This document shows positions 6,096 to 10,890 of a stretch of 10,890 bases of DNA, one piece after another. Positions within the stretch are counted from its first letter, which is position 1. Each line of letters opens with the position of its first letter. A program made the translations under genes and the position numbers. Below the pieces are notes generated by a model, which saw nothing but the letters and a program-made list of their open reading frames with translations, ran no database searches and was not told the DNA's origin. This stretch comes from Dehalococcoidia bacterium (GTDB lineage Bacteria > Chloroflexota > Dehalococcoidia > Dehalococcoidales > Fen-1064), in assembly GCA_003153955.1 (NCBI GenBank), contig PMCB01000044.1:1-10890 (forward strand), written 5' to 3'.

Positions 6096-9000
6096 ATGCT
6101 TGAAGTAAATGATTTTGATGCAGTCCGAATTTCATTAGCATCGCCGGAACAAATCAGAAGCTGGTCTTACGGGGAAGTGACCAAGCCCGAAACTATTAAC
6201 TACCGTACTTTAAAACCGGAAAGAGACGGGCTTTTCTGCGAGAGAATTTTTGGTCCTACCAAAGACTATGAATGTTTCTGCGGCAAGTACAAGAAGGTAC
6301 GTTTCAAAGGTATTATCTGCGATAAGTGCGGCGTCGAAGTCGCCCGTTCCAAAGTGCGCCGGGAACGCATGGGGCACATCGAGTTGGCCTCGTCGGTCAG
6401 TCATATCTGGTTTGCAAAAGGCATTCCCAGCCGTTTGGGGCTGTTACTCGACCTGGCGCCAAGAAATCTGGAGAGGGTCCTTTATTTCTCCCATTACATC
6501 ATCACTTCCGTAGATGAGAATGCCAAACAGGAATTGATGGCCAAATTAGAGAAGAATACCGTCCAGGAAGCAACCGACCGTCAGACAAACCTCGAGGCGA
6601 AAGTCGAGACTATGGCTGAAGCCACTGTTGAAGAGGTCAATCAGATGCGCCGCGACCTGGTCGAGGAAAACGAGGAAGCCGGCGACCATGCGACCAGTGA
6701 AGTGGAGCGGGTCCGGAACCTGCGCGTCCAAAAACTCCTCACCGATACCGAATACCGCGATTTAAAGCAAAAATACGGTAATGTTTTTGAAGCCGGCATG
6801 GGCGCCGACGCTATTTTAAAAATCGTCAAAGACATTAATCTGGACAAACTCCGCATCGAAATGATTCAGGAAGGGCATTCGCCTTCAGGTCAAAGACGGA
6901 GAAAAGCCAGCAAGCGCTTACAGGTCATCGAGGCATTCCGCCGCAGCGGCAATAAGCCTGAATGGATGATTTGGACAGTGCTGCCGGTTTTGCCGCCTGA
7001 CCTCCGACCGACCGTACAACTGGACGGCGGGCGTTTTGCTATTTCCGATATTAACGACCTTTACCGCCGCGTCATCAACCGTAATAACCGCCTCCGCCAC
7101 CTCGTGGAAATCGGCGCGCCGGAAATTATTATCCGCAACGAAAAAAGAATGCTGCAGGAATCGGTTGATTCACTGGTAGACAACGGCAAAAGAGGCCAGC
7201 CGGTTTCTATCAGCGGCAGCCACAAACTTAAATCGCTGTCCGATATGTTACGCGGCAAACAGGGGCGCTTCCGCCAGAACCTGCTGGGTAAACGTGTCGA
7301 TTACAGCGGACGTTCCGTAATTGTTGTCGGTCCTGAACTGAAATTGCACCAGTGCGGCTTGCCGCGCCGTATGGCATTGGAATTATTCAAACCTTTTGTC
7401 ATGCGCCGCCTGATCGAGCAGGGGCTGACACATAATATTAAGAGCGCCCGCCGTCAGGTTGAAAGAGCCAAACCGGAAGTCTACGACATCCTTGAAGAGG
7501 TCGTTAAAGAGCGCCCGGTACTGCTCAACCGCGCACCGACGCTGCACCGCCTCAGTATCCAGGCTTTTGAACCGGTACTGATTGACGGCGCCGCGATTCA
7601 GATCCATCCGCTGGTCTGTTCCGCATTTAATGCTGACTTTGACGGCGACCAGATGGCTGTCCATCTTCCTCTTTCGAAAGCGGCCGTAAAAGGCGCCCGG
7701 GAACAAATGCTCAGCATTCACAATATGCTGCTGCCGTCTTCCGGCGACCCCGTCGTCACCCCCACCCTTGATATGGTGCTGGGCTGCTATTATCTGACCA
7801 GTATCCGCCCCGGAGTTAACGGCGAAGGTAAGCTTTTTGGCAGCTTCGAAGAAGCGAAATTGGCTTATGAACTCGGGGTTATCGACCTGAAAGCGGAAAT
7901 AGAAGTCCGGGACCTGAATAATGAAGGAAAAAGACTGAAAACTTCCGTCGGCAGGATTATTTTTAACGATGCGTTCCCGAAAGAAATCGGGTTCCGCAAT
8001 ACTACTTTTGATAAATCTACGATTAAAAAAATCGTGGCGGATTGCGCCAAGATATTGACTGATGAAGCCATGGCCGAGGTCATGGACAGAATCAAAGAAA
8101 TGGGCTTCAAGTTTGCCACCAAATCCGGCACTACGATTGCCATGAGCGACATTGAAGTGCCCAAATCCAAGCCGAAGCTGATTGCTGAAGCCGAAGAAAA
8201 ACAAATTCAGGTTGAAAGCCAGTACGAGAACGGCTTGATCACTGAAGACGAAAGATACGACGAAGTCGTCCGTGTCTGGATGGAAACGACCGATAAAGTT
8301 ACTGACGCCACACAGAAAGCGTTAAACCCCTTAAGCGGCATCTATATGATGGCTACTTCCGGGGCCAAAGGTAACATGACCCAGATCAGACAGATGGCCG
8401 GCATGCGCGGTCTGATGACCAACCCTTCCGGCAGAATCATCGACTTCCCCATCAAATCGAGCTTCAGCGAAGGCTTGAGTGTTTTGGAATATTTCATCTC
8501 CACCCACGGTGCACGCAAAGGTCTGGCCGATACCGCTATGAGAACATCGGAATCCGGTTATCTTACCCGGCGTCTGGTTGATGTTGCCCATGATTGTATC
8601 GTTCTGGAACAGGATTGCGGTACGATTGACGGGCTGTGGATTTACGAAACAGACGAGAAAGGCTTATTGCCCAGTCTCAGCGAGCGCATCATGGGACGTA
8701 TGGCAGCCAGCAATGTTGTTGACCCGAAGACCGGCGAAATTATTGTCGAACGGAATCAGGAAATTGATGATAAGAAAGCCGCTCAGATTGCAGCTACCGG
8801 TATTAAGAGTGTAAATATCCGTTCCCCGCTTACCTGTCAGGCAAAGCAGGGTGTTTGTCAGCGTTGCTACGGCCGGGATCTTGCACGCGGCAACATCATC
8901 GGGATGAATACCGCCGTCGGCATCATTGCCGCACAAAGTATCGGTGAGCCCGGTACCCAGCTGACACTGAGAACCTTCCATACCGGCGGTGTTGTCGGAC

Positions 9001-10112
9001 TGGATATCACGACCGGTTTGCCCAGAATTGAAGAACTTTTCGAAGCCAGGACTCCGAAGAATCAGGCGATATTGTCCGAGATCAACGGTTTGGTCGAAGT
9101 CACTGAAACCGATGAAGGGCAAACAATCAAAGTTACCAGCAGCGAAACGTTCAGCGATGAGCGTCAGATTCCTGCCGGTTGGAAACTTGCCGTCAAGAAC
9201 GGACAGCAGGTTGAAATCGGCATGGTACTGGCCAGCCCGCCTGTCGATAAAGCGAAAGCCAAGGCGGACAAAGAAGCCAAGGTAGTAGTTGCGCCCGATG
9301 AAAATCAGGCGCTGATTTCCCCGGTCGCGGGCAAAGTTACGGTCTCACATGATAAACTGTCTATCTCCTACGAGGAGAAAGAAGAGCGGGTTTACCATGT
9401 CTCATCGGCGACCAGACTGCGCATCCAATCCGGAGCGAAAGTAGTGGCCGGGCAGCAGCTGACCGAAGGCCAGTTGAATCCTCAGGATATCCTGAATATT
9501 TCCGGTAAAGAAGCTGTTCAGCGGTACCTGGTGGATGAAGTGTTAAAGGTTTACCGGTCTCAGGGTGTAACAATTAACGACAAACATATTGAGACCATTG
9601 TCCGTCAGATGTTGTCCAAAGTACGTACCGATTCATCGGGCGATACCGAATTGATCCCGGGCGAATTGACGAACCGCTTCCAGTATGAAGATATCAATGC
9701 CAAGGTACTGGCGGAGGGCGGCGAACCCGCCACGGCTCATCCGGTGCTCTTAGGCATCACCAGAGCCGCGCTCAGCACCAGCAGCTGGCTGGCGGCGGCG
9801 TCCTTCCAGGAGACGACCAAGATCCTGACCGAAGCCTCCATCAAACGGGCGACCGACAGGCTCATCGGCTTGAAGGAAAACGTCATCATCGGGCGTCTGA
9901 TTCCCGCGCGCTACAAACCGCTGGAGGAAATGGTCCCGGCGCCGGTAGCTGCCTTAGAGCAGGTACTGGACAAGATGGACGAAGAAATTGCCATCGAGCC
10001 GGATGAAAAGCTCGACATGTCGGTTGATGAAGATGAATCGGATGCCGATATCGACGGGGAAGATGAAGCGGACATCGATACCGGTGATTCGCTGGACAAC
10101 GACGCAGAATAA
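6096..10112 (+). CDS. rpoC: DNA-directed RNA polymerase beta' subunit
   Basis: This 1338-residue catalytic subunit carries the RNA polymerase active site. The N-terminal zinc ribbon has C60, C62, C75 and C78. A long helical, charged segment at about 140-215 has no match in E. coli beta' but similar inserts are known in Actinobacteria and Chloroflexota. The clamp region [14 protein letters not shown] (301-314) leads into the sigma-binding helices [17 protein letters not shown] (320-336) and [12 protein letters not shown] (347-358). The Mg-binding loop NADFDGDQM (512-520) has D514, D516 and D518. The bridge helix is near 748-774 ([20 protein letters not shown]), the second zinc site is C841, C914, C921, C924, and the trigger loop region spans about 939-965. 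The C-terminal 48 residues (1291-1338) are half Asp/Glu. The ATG is one base after the rpoB stop, with GAGG (6083-6086) inside the end of rpoB as ribosome binding site, so the pair is cotranscribed and probably translationally coupled. Confidence 0.99.
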   Translation: MLEVNDFDAVRISLASPEQIRSWSYGEVTKPETINYRTLKPERDGLFCERIFGPTKDYECFCGKYKKVRFKGIICDKCGVEVARSKVRRERMGHIELASSVSHIWFAKGIPSRLGLLLDLAPRNLERVLYFSHYIITSVDENAKQELMAKLEKNTVQEATDRQTNLEAKVETMAEATVEEVNQMRRDLVEENEEAGDHATSEVERVRNLRVQKLLTDTEYRDLKQKYGNVFEAGMGADAILKIVKDINLDKLRIEMIQEGHSPSGQRRRKASKRLQVIEAFRRSGNKPEWMIWTVLPVLPPDLRPTVQLDGGRFAISDINDLYRRVINRNNRLRHLVEIGAPEIIIRNEKRMLQESVDSLVDNGKRGQPVSISGSHKLKSLSDMLRGKQGRFRQNLLGKRVDYSGRSVIVVGPELKLHQCGLPRRMALELFKPFVMRRLIEQGLTHNIKSARRQVERAKPEVYDILEEVVKERPVLLNRAPTLHRLSIQAFEPVLIDGAAIQIHPLVCSAFNADFDGDQMAVHLPLSKAAVKGAREQMLSIHNMLLPSSGDPVVTPTLDMVLGCYYLTSIRPGVNGEGKLFGSFEEAKLAYELGVIDLKAEIEVRDLNNEGKRLKTSVGRIIFNDAFPKEIGFRNTTFDKSTIKKIVADCAKILTDEAMAEVMDRIKEMGFKFATKSGTTIAMSDIEVPKSKPKLIAEAEEKQIQVESQYENGLITEDERYDEVVRVWMETTDKVTDATQKALNPLSGIYMMATSGAKGNMTQIRQMAGMRGLMTNPSGRIIDFPIKSSFSEGLSVLEYFISTHGARKGLADTAMRTSESGYLTRRLVDVAHDCIVLEQDCGTIDGLWIYETDEKGLLPSLSERIMGRMAASNVVDPKTGEIIVERNQEIDDKKAAQIAATGIKSVNIRSPLTCQAKQGVCQRCYGRDLARGNIIGMNTAVGIIAAQSIGEPGTQLTLRTFHTGGVVGLDITTGLPRIEELFEARTPKNQAILSEINGLVEVTETDEGQTIKVTSSETFSDERQIPAGWKLAVKNGQQVEIGMVLASPPVDKAKAKADKEAKVVVAPDENQALISPVAGKVTVSHDKLSISYEEKEERVYHVSSATRLRIQSGAKVVAGQQLTEGQLNPQDILNISGKEAVQRYLVDEVLKVYRSQGVTINDKHIETIVRQMLSKVRTDSSGDTELIPGELTNRFQYEDINAKVLAEGGEPATAHPVLLGITRAALSTSSWLAAASFQETTKILTEASIKRATDRLIGLKENVIIGRLIPARYKPLEEMVPAPVAALEQVLDKMDEEIAIEPDEKLDMSVDEDESDADIDGEDEADIDTGDSLDNDAE

Positions 10113-10139
10113 AATAATTCTATCCTAACGGTTATTTGA

Positions 10140-10174
10140 GAGCGCCCCGTGAATTTCACGGGGCGCTCCTTTTT
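10140..10174 (+). terminator. Intrinsic terminator of the rpoBC operon
   Basis: A perfect 12-bp GC-rich stem (10140-10151 with 10157-10168; GAGCGCCCCGTG/CACGGGGCGCTC) has a 5-nt loop AATTT and is followed by CTTTTT. It starts 28 bases after the rpoC stop and ends the operon. Confidence 0.95.
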
Positions 10175-10213
10175 ACGCCCTGATGAAAGCGGCAAAGAAC
10201 CCTTTTCTCTACC

Positions 10214-10252
10214 ATTGCGAGGAATCCTTCATCTGAATGATGACGCGGCAAT
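10214..10252. repeat. Palindromic repeat-like element ATTGCGAGG...GCGGCAAT
   Basis: ATTGC (10214-10218) and GCAAT (10248-10252) form the ends of an imperfect palindrome with GCGAGGA on one side and GACGCGGC on the other. Elements with ATTGCGAG and GCAATCT ends are common dispersed intergenic repeats in several bacterial phyla; membership here is a recollection of that style, and copy number in this genome is unknown. Confidence 0.5.
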
Positions 10253-10273
10253 CTAACTGAGCAATGTCATACC

Positions 10274-10294
10274 GAGTCCGCCTGAGGCGGATTC
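10274..10294. repeat. Short palindrome with 9-bp arms around TGA
   Basis: GAGTCCGCC (10274-10282) and GGCGGATTC (10286-10294) pair along all nine positions with one G-T, around a 3-nt loop. It follows the ATTGC element by 21 bp and a GCAATGTCAT string, a tandem placement usual for dispersed repeats. There is no T-tract, so it is not a terminator. Confidence 0.6.
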
Positions 10295-10354
10295 AGTGTC
10301 TCCCCCCAGTTCATTGAGGTGTCCTTTTTATCATTCTGCATTTCGTGTGTGTAG

Positions 10355-10375
10355 GGTCGGGTTTCGAACCCGACC
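10355..10375. repeat. Palindrome with TTCGAA centre, copy 1
   Basis: GGTCGGGTT (10355-10363) and AACCCGACC (10367-10375) pair perfectly around TCG. The same design, GG(N)CG(G/A)GTT around a TTCGAA-like centre, returns at 10795-10815, so the two are probably copies of one dispersed family. It can be mistaken for a tRNA T-arm. Confidence 0.65.
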
Positions 10376-10379
10376 GCCC

Positions 10380-10399
10380 ATTCCGGCACAAGCCGGAAT
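10380..10399. repeat. ATTCC...GGAAT palindrome, copy 1
   Basis: ATTCCGGC (10380-10387) and GCCGGAAT (10392-10399) pair perfectly around ACAA, in the setting CATTCC...GGAATCCA. The same frame recurs at 10575-10594. Short ATTCC/GGAAT palindromes of this kind are widespread dispersed intergenic repeats. Confidence 0.65.
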
Positions 10400-10574
10400 C
10401 CAGTCTGATAAATTCCAAAATCCAACTACCAAGCAAATGCTAATATCGAAACCCTAAATACTTATCCTTCGGTAGAAGGACCTTCGGCAAATTCAAAATC
10501 GGAATCTCGAAATTAGAAACACCCTGAGTCCTTGGAGGAAGGGTCTCCTTGCCTATTAACCCCTCCTCCTTGTC

Positions 10575-10594
10575 ATTCCTACTCAGGCAGGAAT
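10575..10594. repeat. ATTCC...GGAAT palindrome, copy 2
   Basis: ATTCCT (10575-10580) and AGGAAT (10589-10594) flank an 8-nt centre, in the setting GTCATTCCT...AGGAATCCATTC. It shares the CATTCC...GGAATCCA frame and total length of the copy at 10380 but has a diverged centre, which suggests an older copy of the same family. Confidence 0.6.
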
Positions 10595-10631
10595 CCATTC
10601 CACCCGCCCCTGTCACTTTTTTCTATTTGTA

Positions 10632-10657
10632 AATTTCGTGAAACAATTCTTGAAATT
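10632..10657. repeat. AT-rich inverted repeat
   Basis: AATTTC-GT-GAA (10632-10642) is matched by TTC-TT-GAAATT (10647-10657) around ACAA: nine pairs with a 2-by-2 interior mismatch. It is part of the stretch that carries a short minus-strand open frame. No function is assigned. Confidence 0.4.
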
Positions 10658-10794
10658 GAGTATGCGCTGCCCCTCGCGGTAAACGGGATAATGAGATGCG
10701 ATTTAGGATTTTGTCCCAAACTGGAAAGACTTTGTCGAATTGGAGGGTGAAATTTGGTGTTCCCCGGTTGGCATGTTTTCCCCCGGAATCAGGC

Positions 10795-10815
10795 GGGCGA
10801 GTTCGAAACTCGCCC
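10795..10815. repeat. Palindrome with TTCGAA centre, copy 2
   Basis: GGGCGAGTT (10795-10803) and AACTCGCCC (10807-10815) pair perfectly around CGA. It matches the design and length (21 bp) of the palindrome at 10355-10375. Confidence 0.65.
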
Positions 10816-10832
10816 CAACAGAATTTCAAGGG

Positions 10833-10850
10833 AATGCCCCTTTCGGCATT
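10833..10850. repeat. Small hairpin AATGCC/GGCATT
   Basis: A 6-bp perfect stem with a 6-nt loop is followed after 7 nt by a T-run (10858-10865). The distance to the T-run is long for an intrinsic terminator, so I leave it as a hairpin near the right edge. A second small stem GGTAAA/TTTACC (10851-10856 with 10867-10872) surrounds the T-run. Confidence 0.35.
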
Positions 10851-10890
10851 GGTAAAGTCTTTTTTATTTACCCTTTACTGGGCGCTATGG

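Larger units (their letters stand above)
10175..10890. other. Gene-free, repeat-rich spacer downstream of rpoBC
   Basis: I see no gene here. Short open frames exist on both strands (10532-10750 plus, 10623-10829 minus), but they run through palindromes and have poor start signals. The stretch holds at least eight separate palindromes or inverted repeats (listed separately), among them two pairs of similar design. An AT-rich part (10408-10520) shows degenerate reiterated words, such as AATTCCAAAATCCAA (10411-10425) and AATTCAAAATCGGAA (10490-10504). The texture suggests dispersed repeat copies that collect between operons. No tRNA cloverleaf or rRNA is visible. Confidence 0.7.

Noticed and set aside
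7383-8204. 273-codon open frame on the minus strand
   Set aside because: It is the antisense shadow of the well-conserved rpoC core, including the catalytic loop.
10354-10376. tRNA gene suggested by a GGGTTTCGAACCC-like T-arm
   Set aside because: The arms continue as one 9-bp palindrome and no acceptor, D or anticodon stems are found around it.
10532-10750. 72-codon open frame on the plus strand from a TTG
   Set aside because: It runs through an ATTCC palindrome and an AT-rich inverted repeat, has an unusual start and a Pro/Cys-rich low-quality sequence.
1-10890. CRISPR array, phage, insertion sequence or defence island
   Set aside because: No regularly spaced direct repeats, no transposase or integrase motifs and no defence-type proteins; the long frames are all housekeeping genes.

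Overview
This window holds ordinary core genes of a bacterium. Three protein genes fill most of it: a leftward tryptophan synthase beta-like gene of the long TrpB2 type (290-1657), and a rightward RNA polymerase core pair, rpoB (2354-6094) and rpoC (6096-10112). The style of RpoB/RpoC (four-Cys zinc ribbon at the RpoC N-terminus, a helical insert near RpoC residues 140-215, acidic C-terminal tails), a T-box leader and the repeat-rich spacer fit a member of the Chloroflexota, perhaps a Dehalococcoidia-like lineage. That assignment is inference from remembered family resemblance, not a computed placement.

Layout from left to right. Positions 1-235 are AT-rich. They hold a near-consensus leftward promoter (147-175) and a Shine-Dalgarno-like motif at the very edge, which suggests a leftward gene beginning just outside the window. 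A perfect 15-bp hairpin (236-270) ends trpB2 transcription. trpB2 is preceded by an elaborate leader of about 450 nt on the minus strand: an extended -10 promoter (2111-2139), a T-box riboswitch with a UGG (Trp) specifier and its terminator/antiterminator (1806-2104), then a 10-codon reading frame with a strong ribosome binding site and one Trp codon, MVTATRYWRM (1734-1766), then a 15-codon reading frame (1679-1726), and finally the trpB2 ribosome binding site. The divergent rpoB promoter (2184-2212) lies only 44 bp from the trpB2 -35 box.

rpoB and rpoC are separated by one base and form an operon that ends at a strong 12-bp hairpin terminator (10140-10174). The last 716 bases (10175-10890) contain no gene I can support. 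They hold a patchwork of short palindromes and repeat-like elements, some of them pairs of similar sequence, as is typical of dispersed intergenic repeats.

The most interesting part is the trpB2 leader. Transcription control by uncharged tRNA-Trp (T-box) appears to be stacked on a Trp-codon-containing leader peptide and a possible chain of translational re-initiation into trpB2. This resembles in outline, but not in sequence, the Bacillus subtilis anti-TRAP (rtpA) leader, where a T-box is followed by a short Trp-rich leader peptide. I see no defence system, mobile element gene, CRISPR array, rRNA or tRNA gene.
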